NCBI GenBank assembly: GCA_910589415.1 | Contig: OU342636.1 | Span: forward strand, 44,159,735 to 44,223,734 | Source: Malachius bipustulatus | Lineage: Eukaryota > Arthropoda > Insecta > Coleoptera > Melyridae | Length of the DNA stretch: 64,000 bases | Reading direction: 5' to 3' | Shown: piece by piece, positions 1-12,511 of the stretch | Layout: each line of letters begins with the position of its first letter | Position numbering within the stretch: the first letter of the stretch is position 1 | Notes under the pieces: generated by a model | What the model saw: the letters and a program-made list of their open reading frames with translations, nothing else | What the model was told of the DNA's origin: nothing | The model's database searches: none | Made by a program: the position numbers and the translations under genes

Positions 1-2872
1 CGACACATCAACATAATTTTTAATGATTATTATACATATTTACCTTATTCTGGTAACATTCTACTACTAAACTCTTAAAAATTTGATTATGTATTATCAA
101 AAAATTATCTAAAAATATAAAAGTGAACTAAATCAACTGTTTTATCACAAAAATTCTCATTTCTGTATTTTCTGTTTGCAAATGAGGCTGGGAGAACATT
201 TAGAGAAACCAGTAATTAAATACATTGCTACTGTAAATTAATCGGCGCGGAGCATACTATGTCATTGATGCTTCCTAAAATCCCTAGAGAACAAATAAAA
301 GGTAGAGAGCAAATCAGTCTGCATGATAAACAATTCAAAGCAAAAAGCTTTTTAATATAATTTTAAAATAATAATATTGTTGTTCTGCTCGAAAAATAAT
401 ACAAATATAGTTGCTAAAACCGAATGCTTCCTTTTTTGTGAACCAAAAGATTCCACACTATACTTGATAATGTTCGCTTCTTTACAAGCTCCTATTATAC
501 ACTGTAGATAATATGATCCACGTCTATCGAAAGATGAACTATTTTGTTATGAAGTTCCGTTTTTATTTTACAATTATTATTTACTAGTGCCAATGTATCT
601 TTAAATAATTTTTCTTTGAAAATCTTCTCTAGTTCGCAGAATAATTTTGTATTTATGTTGCATTCTACTTTCTTCCCACCTCTTTGAACATCAACATGTG
701 TGAATGGTTTCTCCTAGCAGCCGTGAAGGTGTGGACGGTGGAGCAAATCCTTGGGGAACACAACGCTTCCGCCAGACGAGCAGACCGGCTCATTAGGAGA
801 GAAAACACATTATTATATGGCCCGTCCCAAACTACACAGGCCAGAGAGGCTTTGACGAGATCTGACGCCGTTGTTTTATTCAGTTGACTCAGCTGTCACG
901 ATAAATCCGCTTTTCTTTATAAGGATGCTCCCTTTTCCAGCGACAGAAAATATTCTTCAATTTGTGCTTGAGTTTCAAGGGGAAACACTACCAGTATTTC
1001 TAGTCGGATTATTCAAAAACAAACGACGCGCTTCTGTTTTATGAATATTCAAAAACTTTTATTATTTATTTATACAGTTTTGTCACATTTCAACGTTGAA
1101 ATGCTATTTTCTTCTAAACCATAATATAAGAGTACCTAATTTATCTTTAGTGATTATGGTATTTATGGAGTTATTTAAAATACTGCAAGAAAAAAAAAAT
1201 CGAGTTTATTCAAGCATTACACCCACGACATACCCTAATTTTGAAAAATATTGAAAAAATTACGACTTTTTATTCGATCATCGTTGTTACGCCCCCTAGC
1301 GGCCATTTTAAAACCTAAAACGTATTTTCCAACGATTTTTTATGAAGGCAATTTTCCTTGAAAAAAAATGGGCCTGAGGCTGTTTGACGCTTAGTTCCTG
1401 AGATATTCCCGGCAACTATATTGCTAATGACTCACCCGGTGAAATTGAAACGAAATGTTTCGTTTTAAACTTTTTTAAATCGGTCACGCTTAGGCTACAT
1501 AGACCGAGGTGTTCGTCGAGCCCCACCCTTTATAGGTATTAGTTTCATTATCCTGTTTCATTAAAAATCTCGCTTTTCACGAAGTCCATAGGCATATAAT
1601 TTTGTAGTCGTAAATGCCGTAAATGTCGCAAAAGTCAGTAGGTACTAAATATCAGTAGGTACTTTAGGTATTACCTTAGCATTTCTTGAAACCTGCCTAA
1701 TGATTTTAACGTTTCGAATGTTTCCCAATTACTTATAAGCTTTTTATCTGTTAAACAACTTGTCTTGCAGTGTAAAAGAAGTTTGTATAGGTAGTAACAG
1801 ATTCCCAATGCATGAATCATTATAAATTAAAACTTCGGGTGACAAAACTTTAATATATTAGGACCAAAAAAATATATGTCGCAATCCGATGATTTTGATT
1901 TATTGAGATCATTTCCTTGAGAAACTTTTCAATAAAAACGCAACCATCAATTATTCAGTAGGCGACGTCTCTGTCAGGATCATAAATGACTTATCCAGGA
2001 AAAGAATGTACAAGAGTCTCTAGGAAACGAAGGTAGATAAAAGAGGCCGATCCTAGAAACCACAGAACAACTCATTCTTCTCGACGAAATTAAGACAGCT
2101 CCCGCCAACAAGAAAGCAACTTCGCCGACAAAAAAAAACGAATTATCTCGCAATCTTTGAATTCCCGCAGAGAAAAAGAATGCCAGTCACTCGTTCTACA
2201 CATCAAAAGCAGGAGCTCTAGTTTACGAGCAATTCTGAAATTTCCACTCACTTTGTAAAGTAGCCGGTTAGTAAACACGTGAAGACTATTAATTTTTAAC
2301 GAGTTCATTCATTATAAGTTTACCAGGTTTTAAAACATCCTCTGGTTTATTGAAAACTTGAATAGGATAGTTGAAAATCCACTTCCTATATTTACGTTTT
2401 GTCATTTTGCTACTGAAAGGTTTCATTCAGATTTGAGCGCCGAGTTTAAGGTCATGTCATGTTGTTGGTTTAGCACCAAGTTTTACTCCCGGTAATTGGA
2501 TGTGGAAATTTCTGAGGGTATTGAAGGTAGGAAAACAGTTAAGACTGTGATGAGACTTCCGTATAGAATTTCTAGGTGAGTTTGCATCAAGTTTCAGAGA
2601 TTATCGCTCTTTGCAAATCCTTTACAAGTTTTAATGAGAGTTTTTAGGTGTTCTTCGTATCAGATATTCTCAATTACTGCATTAATAAATAATAATTCAT
2701 AGCTTATTTCAAAAGCTGATTCGAAGCTGAATTTCTCGATGAATTTTCTGAAAAAGATTTGCCGCTTCGAAATATGAGTGTCAACTTTGAAATGTTGCCA
2801 TAGAGAATTAACGTCGTAAAAGGAGTTTTGTAGAATCTCCATTTCAACATAAATGCGAATAGAGCTTATTAT
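1..2872. other. AT-rich DNA without recognisable gene
   Basis: I see no reading frame with recognisable protein similarity on either strand; the short open frames here lack motifs. The part near 1265-1560 resembles the interspersed repeats elsewhere in the window that end in CACCCT: its end (GCCCCACCCT near 1520) parallels the end of the repeat near 49390. No terminal repeats could be matched, so no element is claimed. Confidence 0.5.
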
Positions 2873-2944
2873 TACGTTAGAGTATCTAAGATACAAGATA
2901 CAATCTATCTATCGACAATCTTGTATCTTAGATACTTTAACGTA
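2873..2944. repeat. inverted repeat, 27-bp arms
   Basis: Arms 2873-2899 and 2918-2944 are reverse complements except for one position (G opposite T), with an 18-base spacer. The inner 19 bp (2881-2899 against 2918-2936) are perfect, and each inner arm is itself almost a palindrome around GTATCT/AGATAC. It lies immediately 5' of the recognisable start of the gypsy pol relic, so it may be the end of a small palindromic element that truncated that relic. Confidence 0.8.
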
Positions 2945-2959
2945 TCTTTTTTTGATGAT

Positions 2960-3152
2960 ACTCCCATTTCTGCTCGCAACCAAAATAATAACCCTAACGT
3001 TGCCAAATGCAATTCCCCCAAGGATTCAGTTAGCTTTTTAGGTCGCAATATTTCTGAAAACGGCTTTAAGCCGGTTGAAAACAAACTCAAAACTGTTGAT
3101 AGTTTCCCCAGATCAACAATTGTGTCACAACTCCAACGATGTTTGGGCATGG
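2960..3152 (+). pseudogene. Ty3/gypsy pol relic, RT palm-thumb part
   Basis: Remnant of the reverse transcriptase of a Ty3/gypsy retrotransposon. The reading frame shows NVAKC, then DSVSFLGRNISENG, then KLKTVDSFPR and LQRCLGM. These match the usual order after the YxDD box in gypsy RT: a variant of the NxxKC motif, FLGHxIS, the pP...VRDFPxP block, and the start of LRxFLGxxNYYRxF. Everything upstream (gag, protease, RT fingers and catalytic palm) is absent, and the ends just upstream of NVAKC look compressed. The frame stops being pol-like exactly at 3152, where a 2.7-kb insertion begins. The pol frame resumes at 5863, so the two pieces are one interrupted element. The clade resembles the CsRn1/Kabuki-type gypsy elements of insects, which is a family-level inference. 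Confidence 0.8.
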
Positions 3153-5862
3153 TGCAGCGTGCCTTGCACGCTACGTTTTCTTTTTCAAAATTTTGATTCT
3201 CGATTTAGAATATTTTTATAAAGTTCAGAAGAGTTATGTTTGACTGTACATTTTTGCTGGTGTAAGAGACTGTATTAGGCAAAGATCACGAACGAACATC
3301 TGGCGGCTATTAAGAAATTCTTGCTTTTGTTATTTAAGTAAGACGTAGAAAACATGTCTGGTCGATTTTCTGTCCCGGTTCTAGGTTTTCAGAGTTTGAA
3401 AAGCATATCATCTTATGCGAATTAATTTTCCGCGTCTAATGAGACCACTCTCATCTTGCTGCTCTAAATTTCCGATTAGTTATCCAGATAAAACCTAAAA
3501 TATTATTTCTTTGGGTGAGGGTTAAAAGAAAAGAAGAGGTTGTTGAGAGAACCCATAAAGAATCATATAAAAAACTCGCATTTCGTTCCAAGACACGCCA
3601 GGCCTCGCGTATATGCGGATTCACGATTGTGACATTAAGGTTTGGATAGAGGGAGAACTGGAGAGATTGGTTGTGCTGGCGAGAGTGTGCCGACGTATAT
3701 GGTGAACGATCTGACTTCGTCGCGTGCGAGATTTAAGTGTTGCATACCATCAATGATGAGATTTGGATTTAAAATAGGTCAACAGTTTCGGTTGGACAGT
3801 GGTTAGTGCGCTTGAGTAGCGTCATTCCAGGAAATTATAAATGGAGGTAAAGGACGTTTCAGGTTCATTTTTCGGTCTAAATTCGGCAGTTCAGGTAACT
3901 TGTATACAATTCGCAAATTAATATTAGTCCCTTGTGTAAGCACACATAGATATGGTGAAGTTATTTCTGTGAAAGATGCAGTCTTACGTAAGTAATCTTC
4001 TGAATTTAATTTTGGTCATTATAACTAATATTCGCTTTCTTGTCTTTACAGACAAGGGACTTACTTACTACTAGACTTAATTTTGGGCTTCTTATTTCTG
4101 ACTGACTAATTACTTTTGAACTTTAGTTTTGACTTACTTTTGAGCTTCAAGTTCTAGAGTGTTAGGTCCCGACTTCCAGTTTTAATTTTTAACTACGAAT
4201 TTTCGATTTCCAGTTTTTGATTTCGAACTTTGAATTTCTAAGTTTTAACTTTTGATTCCTGAATTTTGATTTCGAACTTCTATTTTCTGAGTTTTGAGTT
4301 CCAACTTTCAAACTTCTGATTTACATGAAAGTTTACATAAAGATTCGATCATGTGGAGGCTTATGTAGGTACCTACTTAGGTAGGTATACTAACCTGTGT
4401 GAAGGGTTATATTTGAAGAAGCTTGGAGAAATAAAGAAGAGTGGTGGAGTTTAGTTTGGAGGCATGGGAGGTTTCATCAGGCAGAGGTCCTAGCACTTTG
4501 ATATTTGGTCGTCACAAGGTTGAAGGGGGAGCAGTCCAGCTCATCCGGCACCTGGAGCACCAACCAAGGGGTGCTAACACCAGTACAAAGGCAGTTCCAG
4601 TAACCATGCCAGCCTATTCTTTGATCATCGCGCTTAGGTTAGAGGAATCTTAGTTCGTCAATTTTGGGATGGAGTTTTGAATAATAAGGTATGTCTTTAT
4701 GAGTGAATAAACTTTTGCTATTTTCCAACAACCAAGAAAATTAAATAAATTCAAGTACAGTGTTTAATTGATTTCATCACCTATGACTTTCTAAGTGAAT
4801 CTGATTTTTGATAATATGTTATGAACTTTTATTGTGGTCAATAAGTGACTAATGTAATGGTTATGTGTAAAAATAATTTATTAAATTTATCGTGTGTGTT
4901 TAGGATTTCGAGTTAGAGATGATCATTTTGTAAATTAAATTTTGAATTTCAGATTTTTGTAGGTAGATACCGGTTTTTATATTGAAACTTTTATTTAAGA
5001 TAAAGATAAATTTAAATTTTTGATAGATAACTTCTGATCTAACTCCGAGTTCTATTCAGAATAATACCTATGTGTTAGTTTAGAAATTGATTAATAGAAT
5101 ATGAGCTTTAGAAATTTTATCTGAACTATTGAAATGATATAGGTACCTATCTTGAATTTTAGTCATGTAAGTTTGATATCATTGGTAATAAGGTAATATT
5201 TATGTTTGAATGTTTGAATCAGGATTACTGATTTTGATTATTAAATTTATTGTTTATGTGTAAGATCTATTGGTGATTACCAGTCTATTGTACTGATGAA
5301 ATTGATTTTAATAAATCTTTGTATTAAAATTCAACAATTTTAGAGTATTGAGAATCAACCCTCCTCATGTTCTTTTAAATCATTTATTCAATAAGTAGAG
5401 TAACATCAAGAATAAGGTGATACATTCTGGTATATTTTGGTGATGTTTATCATTTTTTTTTTTTTATATTGTTTTTAAAAATTGTTAGGAGTTACTACGG
5501 GTCCAGTCTGGTTCGGTGAATGCTGGATTTTCCAGAGGAAGGCCACATTTATCTGTCCTGGACTGGATAAACACAACGTACCTTTTGTTTAAGTTTGGTT
5601 TAGTTTGACACTTTGGAAATTTAGACGATCACTTTTCAAAATTTAAAATTTATTTTCGTTTTGATATTTAGAATATTTGGGTGGGGCATTCGAAATTTGA
5701 TATGTCCTACTCGACAGGCCAATGTGGCTAATGTTACAAATTTGCCTAGACACATTGAGATCTGTCAATAGCCACCTCTTTCTTTTCCGGGTTAAGGTAA
5801 GTGAATAATTTTTTATTATTCAATTTTTTGAGTGGGAGTAAGTGAGGGAGAGGAAGGCTCCA
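3153..5862. mobile_element. 2.7-kb TG...CA insertion in gypsy relic
   Basis: The segment begins TGCAGCG, ends GGCTCCA, and is flanked by the direct repeat ATGG (3149-3152 and 5863-5866). Removing the segment and one ATGG brings the LGM at the left into frame with VNFYRRF at the right, which is the expected gypsy motif. This is strong evidence for an insertion with a 4-bp target duplication. TG...CA ends and a 4-bp duplication fit an LTR-type element or a solo LTR, but I found no second LTR inside and no pol-like frame. The interior holds a possible 64-bp intron (3988-4051), a low-complexity block (about 4155-4325), a GC-richer stretch (4440-4660) and AATAAA-like signals. Identity is therefore open: solo LTR, LARD-like element or something else. 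Confidence 0.7.
3988..4051 (+). other. possible 64-bp intron
   Basis: The donor GTAAGTAA at 3988 and acceptor TGTCTTTACAG ending at 4051 are near-perfect insect splice signals, with ACTAATA near 4023-4030 as a plausible branch point. It lies inside the 2.7-kb insertion. Nothing coding was recognised on either side, so if real it would splice a noncoding leader or an unknown transcript. Confidence 0.35.
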
Positions 5863-7690
5863 ATGGTCAATTTTTACAGACGTTTTATACCACATGCTGC
5901 ACACGTTCAAGATCTTTTACATACCGTTTATGGTTCTAAAAACTCAAAATTATAATGGGCCCCCACGCTGAATATCGCATTTCTTCTCAACACAAAGCTG
6001 ACCCTCACCAAAGTAAGCACACTCAGTTTCCCGCATTTTGGCCTGGTATTACATCAGGACAACTTCGACCCTTAAGTTTTTCTCCAGGAAGCTCATCAAC
6101 AGAAGCAAATTGATCATACTCTACCTATGATCGAGAGGTAGAGTGATATATGATACCTAATTATCATATATTCTGCATCAACCATTTCCGTTACGCTCTA
6201 GAAAGACACAATATTACCTGTTTCACGGATCATTAACTTCTTACTTATGCTTTTCCTCAGCGCTCAGATAAAACTAGCCCCCGGAAAAATATACCTAAAA
6301 CTTTCATTTATTCTGAGTTTAACTCTGATATAAGACATATTTCTGGTCAAGATGAGGCGCAGTAGAGGACACTCTGTTTCGAATTGACGCCGCTACTACT
6401 ATTCCTATCTACAATCAACTCGCAACGGCACAAACTAACGATTGCGAGCTAAAACATCTCCTAAACAGTAAGATACAACCAAATTTGAGAAATATTGAAC
6501 TAAAAAACAACCTTCACCTCTACTGCATCCCTTTCAAGTGTGTCAATCGCCCATACATCCCTGAAACACTGCACCATATCATGAACATTTTTTAGCACAC
6601 TCTGGCAGAGCTGCGACTACAAAATTCATCCATAAACATTATTTATGGTCTCACGTGTCCAAAGGCATAAGTCAAGCATTGCATCTCGTGCCCACGCACA
6701 AAAATCCTCAAACACGAACGCACACCGCTAACACGTTTTCAAGCACCAGATTGATCTAATTGATATAATATTGATATAATAGTCGTGCCTCTGGCAGCTT
6801 CCGACGGAAACAGATTTTCACTTACTTATGTGGATCGTTTCACCCATTGGTCAGAGGCTAGATCAATCCCTGACCAGACAGCCGACATCGTAGCCCAAGC
6901 GTTTGGGCAGCATTGGAAGTGCCGTTTCTGTGCCCCAGGCCTCATTGTTACAGATCAAGGCTTGAATTTTGAAGCAAACCTTTTTTACACCCTCAAACAG
7001 CTTATGGGAGCCAAGGTCAATCACACTATCGCTTACCACCCATAAGCAAATGGTCTAGTCGAAAGATGGCATCGCACTCTCAAAGGTTCACTCACCTGCC
7101 GCCTACTAGAAAGAGTAGTTCTACTAGATCTACTAGATCTTTGCGTTAAAGGAGATCTACAAGCTAGTCCTGCACAACTAGTTTACGACTGTATACTACG
7201 ACTCCCCGGTGAAAACTACAAACTGTACTAGTTTGTCTATACTACATCACTGGATGAGTGTCATATTCTTCCGGATCACTCTTGTCTCACACTCATATTT
7301 CGTTTTCAAGTTATCTGCACTGACACCAGCGTACAAGCCTCCTTCACCAGCCAGGTACACCACAAAAAAAGATACTCGCACATCCTCATCTCAACACGCA
7401 CCAGTATGTTTTCCTTAGAGATGATACTGCCTCCCATCACGTATTCCAGCATACCAAAATCAGCCGCAACACCAAAACATTCACTATCCTGTCTCACGGC
7501 AAATGGCAAATGTCATGTCATCCCCAGAGATCAACTCAAACCAGGTTACGTTCAAGCACCACTGTCAGAAGAAAACAACCGTAACATACCTGACTGGAAC
7601 GAGAAACTCGCATCTTTATCGTTTTCCCCCAGGAGAAGATTTAGGTATCATTCGAACAATGAATTGAATGCGTTTAAGTCAGTTTGAGAG
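5863..7690 (+). pseudogene. Ty3/gypsy pol relic: RNase H to integrase
   Basis: This is the continuation of the pol relic at 2960-3152. It opens with VNFYRRFIPHAAHVQ (from 5866), followed by heavily mutated RNase H remnants scattered over about 5930-6330 and a spacer region. The integrase core is well preserved. The first catalytic Asp is at 6773 (DIIVVPL), the second in VTDQGLNFEA (codon at 6953), and the Glu in NGLVERWH after a TAA at 7043-7045. The Asp-Asp distance (60 codons) and the D-35-E spacing are as in Ty3 integrases. ASPAQLVYDCILRLPGE (about 7158-7208) is the conserved block after the core. C-terminal pieces (YTTSLDE, TFTILSHGK, RDQLKPGYVQAPL) lie in different frames to about 7640. 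Several stops and frameshifts make it non-functional. Confidence 0.85.
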
Positions 7691-10600
7691 CCACTGACAA
7701 CTACATAAAATTTGTTCGCGTACCTAATGACATTTTATTTCTTGTGCTGTACATTTAATTCTCATTCAAAACCAATGTTGATGACGTATACTTATTTACA
7801 CGGGATGGAGTGTTTAGACAAATTGGAGGGTTTCTATGAGAACCACGTATTTGAAACAAACAAAAAATCGAACTATCAGAAGGATGTGTATTCTTAATCG
7901 ATACATAGGGCTCTTTAAACTTAATTGTATCTACTATAGGTACATATAGTGTTAAGTTTCAGTGTAAATAAATAAACTACTTTGAATGTGTGTATAAATA
8001 CAATAAACATCTCGCATTTATAAAAGTGTTTCTTTCGACTTTTTACCCATACAGAGTTTCTAAGACTGTAAAGCAAGTTTGTAATTTGCTGAGCTCACAG
8101 CTTAGAAAGTTAGCAATTTCGAAAAGAGTTAACTACTTTTCAACTTGGTATTCTTCGAAGTAACGTGTGAAAAAATAAAATACCAGGATTCAGTTATGTA
8201 AGACACTACATAGAAGTGATACATTGATACTCTCTTGTAGTTGACCATAGCAATACGTTAGTGTCAGTCATATCTAGCATAAACTAATAGTTAAATCCAT
8301 AACTTAATTTGAGCAGTTCGAGTAAAGTACCAATTTATAAGCCCATTTGAATCTCGAGCAGCAACCAGCCTTGTAGTTATTCATCTTCACTTTGCCCATA
8401 CAATGTTTGCTGCGGTTGTTCCCGGGCCGTCCTCCCTGTCCGAGTCCTAATCAAAGGCGTTGGCCGAACATCCAATTAGCGCCCTTGACAAAGGCCTGTC
8501 AGATCTCCGGTAATCAGAGAGCAAGACGCAGGTGGCCGGCGGCTAATTGCTGCAGGAGACGGCCCGGTCAGGACACGACGCCGACACCTTCCGACGCGTC
8601 CCCTTATCTCGTTGGCTCATAAAACACATGGGAAACGTAGTAGGTACTATATAAGGACATGTTGCACATATTATTAGGAGGAATTCGTGCAATATATAAA
8701 TAATATTTGAATTGAATCAAATAATTGAAGATATAATTTTTCAAAATAAATGAAATTGGAACTGAAATTAAATTATTGTGTCAGCTGAATTTTATTACTG
8801 TTCAGATAATATTAAAAACTAAGCAGCTTATTGGGCGACGTTCCATTGACTAGGCCCCTCAAATAGCTGAGTGTGCCTTGTCGCGTTCTAGAACGTGAAA
8901 TAGACATCTCAACTAGTCATGGCACGTTGCAGTCTCAGCAAGATGCCGCATCGAACTCTCATTATTTTTGACAACCTTAATTGATTTATGGTCTAAATGG
9001 CAAAAAAGCGAATACTCGTGCGACAAAATTAGAAAGGGTGGAAATTAATATATATTCAAGGTAATTAAAGTTAATGAGGAAGGTAACACCTCGCTCTCCT
9101 TTTAGGAGACGATGGTTTTAATTTATGGCTTTAGGTCATCAGGATGATACCGCCAACTTTCCAACATTAAATTTAAAAGTTTTTAAGGAAGGAAAATATT
9201 TTTAAATATTATATTTTAAAATTATTTATATCAGGACACAGTTTTTTTCGACACAAATTTTCGCAGACAGCATGCAAGAACTTCTGCTGCTACAGAAAAA
9301 ATATTTTCTCTACGATTGTTCTAGAATAGTCACATTCTGGTACAATTTTTTAGTTTGGAATGTCATTATTTTAAACTGGATCAGCATTTACTTTACCTCC
9401 CGCATATAGGAATGTAAACTGAGAGAATGAGAAGAAAGGATTTGATTGGCTACCAACTAGAAACTACCAACTAAACTACTAGAAACTACCATAATTAAAT
9501 AAAAACTGCTAAAAGTAACATATTTTTTTCTACTATCACTATATTATGAAGTACTACTTGGCGCATCATTATTTGTACGCAAACTAAATTAAAAGATTTC
9601 TCACGTATATAAAAGTGTGCGAGAAAGTGACATGAGGCATACGCAAAGTTCATTAATCATAACCTACCGTACAGTTTTGCAGTTATGACTGAGAAGTTGA
9701 CGTATAAAAAGTAGCGATCAATAGTCCAAATCACTGACTAAGCACTGTGCAATATTTATAAAATAGACAACATTCGATGACAACAATAGTGATGCGGGTA
9801 TAAAACAGTCGCTCTTGAAACAGTATCTATTTAATTTTACTATGAAATCATTTATTTATAATAAGTATAGTTTATAAAACTCAAAACACTTGGCTTAACC
9901 GAATTGGGAGAGCAGGTATTATAAACTTCTAAAATCAGTTTAATCATGGAAATGGGTAGGTACCGCGCAACTCTATTAAATTATATAAGGTAAACATACC
10001 TATATCTGTCAATTTTCAAAACGAAATACACCTGTCCTATACATGACCATAGGTATAGTCATAAATTGCTATTCATGAATTTAGGTAGTTTTCGCGTTTA
10101 TAAAAGTAATCCCAAACAATGTACTACTAAAAAATCATTTATTTTGCTGTGAATCCGAAAGAAAACTTCCTATTTTTTAATTCAGAACGCTCTTTTTTAA
10201 CATAAGTCTGTTGATAAAATTATGCATAAAAGGTCGTAATTAGTTTTTTGCATGTCAACATCCTTTTTGATGTTCTATTTGATGAAGCTATTTAACGAGA
10301 TTTTATGATGTTGAATAGGTACCTAAATGCATGCATCACAATTCGTAATTTATTACAAAGAAGGAAAAAAAAGCGAAAAGCTTAATCGATGGGATAAAGA
10401 GTATAAATATTATGGAAATTGATTGTCATATTTTAGAATACGTAGGTACTGATTTCTGAATGGACCACAGAAGAAGTTTACCGGCAAGTTTATAGGTAGG
10501 GTATACATAAACAGTTTTGTAAGTTCTTCAAATCTCGTCACTTGCTTCCGTGCATGACGTGGCAGCTTTGCCTCAATTACGGTTGATTGATGATAAATTC

Positions 10601-10969
10601 ATGAAACTACTTAATAATTAAAAAAAAAAAAACGTATATTCTCTGTGACCTAGCAAACCAATATGCTCGACAAAGCGCGCATAATAAATACATCCATAAT
10701 GAATATGTAAATAATTGAAAAGAACCGACAGGCAGTGAATTGAACATTTTCGTTTTTCGTTACAATTTTGAATAACAGGTTTCCTGAAAGTCATAATATT
10801 GATAATAATATTTCTGAGTTTACAATGTTTAGCAAAAGTGTATAATTATAACCTCAATTGATAAATGAGCGTATTTTTCAAGTCAGGCAATTATAAATAT
10901 TTCCACCATTTTAAAAATGTGTCACCTGAAATTAATTGTTCAAAGCCATAGTTTATTAAGTTAGTACTA
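7691..10969. other. noncoding stretch with a GC-rich island
   Basis: No recognisable gene. The sequence is AT-rich apart from the island annotated separately at 8395-8625. TATAAAAGTG-type words occur (for example near 8020 and 9607), but nothing downstream looks like a first exon, so I do not call promoters. Confidence 0.5.
8395..8625. promoter_or_regulatory. GC-rich island, candidate cis-regulatory module
   Basis: 8401-8580 is about 59% G+C by hand count, in flanks that are clearly AT-rich. It contains a TCF/Pangolin-like site (AATCAAAGG, 8448-8456) and several homeodomain-type ATTA/TAAT cores (CCAATTAGCG, GGCTAATTGC, GGTAATCAG), plus a GATA-type TTATCT at 8604. The open frame across it (8392-8622) has no recognisable protein motif. 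Compact GC-rich islands with such sites in AT-rich insect DNA are often conserved enhancers; that function is inferred. Confidence 0.35.
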
Positions 10970-11195
10970 TACAAGGTGGGGACTTTAACTGGAACTATTT
11001 CTCTAGAAAATGAGGGGAAAGTATTTGAAAAAAAAATACAAAAACACGTCAATTCAGATTTTTTGTTCTTGTTTTAATCTTTCAGAATAAATTCTTGGTA
11101 CAAAAATCACGAAAAATCTCATTTGCCGTGTTTTTGCATTTTTTTTCTTATACTTTTCCCTGAGAAATAGTTCCACTTAGAATTCCCACCCTGTA
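10970..11195. mobile_element. TA-flanked inverted-repeat element (MITE-like)
   Basis: The left end TACAAGGTGGGGACTT and the right end (read inward) TACAGGGTGGGAATTCTA start two long, similar inverted arms of about 80-100 bp. Both arms contain GTGGAACTATTTCTC- or TGGAACTATTTCTC-like sequence and AAAAACACG. The TA dinucleotide at both tips fits a Tc1/mariner-type 2-bp target site. There is no coding capacity. Confidence 0.65.
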
Positions 11196-12511
11196 TAGTT
11201 ATCTACTATGAAAATTGGAGTTCAATTCATTTGAAAACATAATAATGGGTACATAACTTTAGCTTGTGTTACCCCTTTTTACAGGGATATATTTAAATAA
11301 CCCACCTTGTAGCCTACATCATGTAATATGACATAATTCTACACTAAGGGTTCATTTATCTCTCGAATTTACATTTTTATAAAACTGAATACGATTACTC
11401 AAACTTTGCTCAATAACAAGATATGAATATAATTTTTTGCTCCAGAATGTACTAAGTTCTCGTCGTCGGTGGAAAGTGATTTTTTGCCAGTTTCGCGAGT
11501 TTCCTTGTCCGCAGCGGGATTTTTAATTAGTCGGTGAAGTTAATTTCCGGAGATGGCGAGTGTCAGTTACTCGACTTCCGGCGATGGTGGGAAGTTTAAT
11601 CGTCCTCCAAACGTATTAGCTGGTAATCTTTGGATACATCTGAGGCGAGCTGGATCCGGGTCTCAGGGGAGTTGTCATGCTGGTTTCTCTGACTTTAAAC
11701 AACCTTCGAGTCAGGTTAAGCAGCAATCCTGTACCAAACCCAGATGGATTTGGTGATAATTATTGGTAACGTTTTGGTTTGGCTAATTAGGCTGTAAGAT
11801 CGATAATTATTATTCTTGATCAGATTGCAGGAAGAATTTATCAGAAACTCTTTGCATATTCTATAACGATTTGGCAGAACTACGACAAAGAATTGAGGAG
11901 AAGTTCATCGAGATAAACAATACACCTGAACTGTTACGGAGTGCCGTTAGTTGAGTGAAGCAGAACTCTGTATTAAAATGTGTCCAGGAGGGTGGAGAGC
12001 ATTTCATTCACCACAGAAATTAATTAATTTTATTGATTCTATTTATCTATTTTATAAAAATGTCGATAAAGTGAGAACCTATTTTATTAACATTCTTGAA
12101 TATTTTGACAACTCTAATTAGTTGCTAGTAGTCAACTGTAAAAACAAAAAGTGGCGTAAGTTAAGAGAAAACCTCTTTGTGTCAGGGCCTATTCCAAACG
12201 GTTTCCATTTCGAACACCCTTTACTGATCTAAGAATAGATAATTAATAATTAAAAAATGTTTAGTTGTGTATTTGGTGGCCCATTTATCTAAAAAGACAA
12301 CGAGTTATTTTGTAAAAAAAATTGAACAATGATAAAAGTCTAAACCGGTAGCAGGCATAAGTTAAAATAATCTTTTGGTATAACACTTAGGTACAACTCA
12401 GAATAAAGTTCGAACCAAGCGATGCTGATCAAAATGAGTTTATCTTTTCACAAGAAACATTTCTTGTGCTGTGAATAATCTGATCGGGACAGGTGAGGAA
12501 TTTTATATTCA
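11196..12511. other. noncoding, GC-richer patch at 11455-11720
   Basis: No recognisable gene. 11455-11720 is visibly richer in G+C than its flanks and contains TTTTTAATTAGTCGG and GTTAATTTCCGG, which have homeodomain-type cores. A 67-codon open frame (11553-11756) has no recognised motif and does not look like a known exon. Confidence 0.4.

Noticed and set aside
11553..11756. 67-codon plus-strand frame in a GC-richer patch
   Set aside because: No motif, no splice or start context that convinces; the GC content alone makes longer frames likely.
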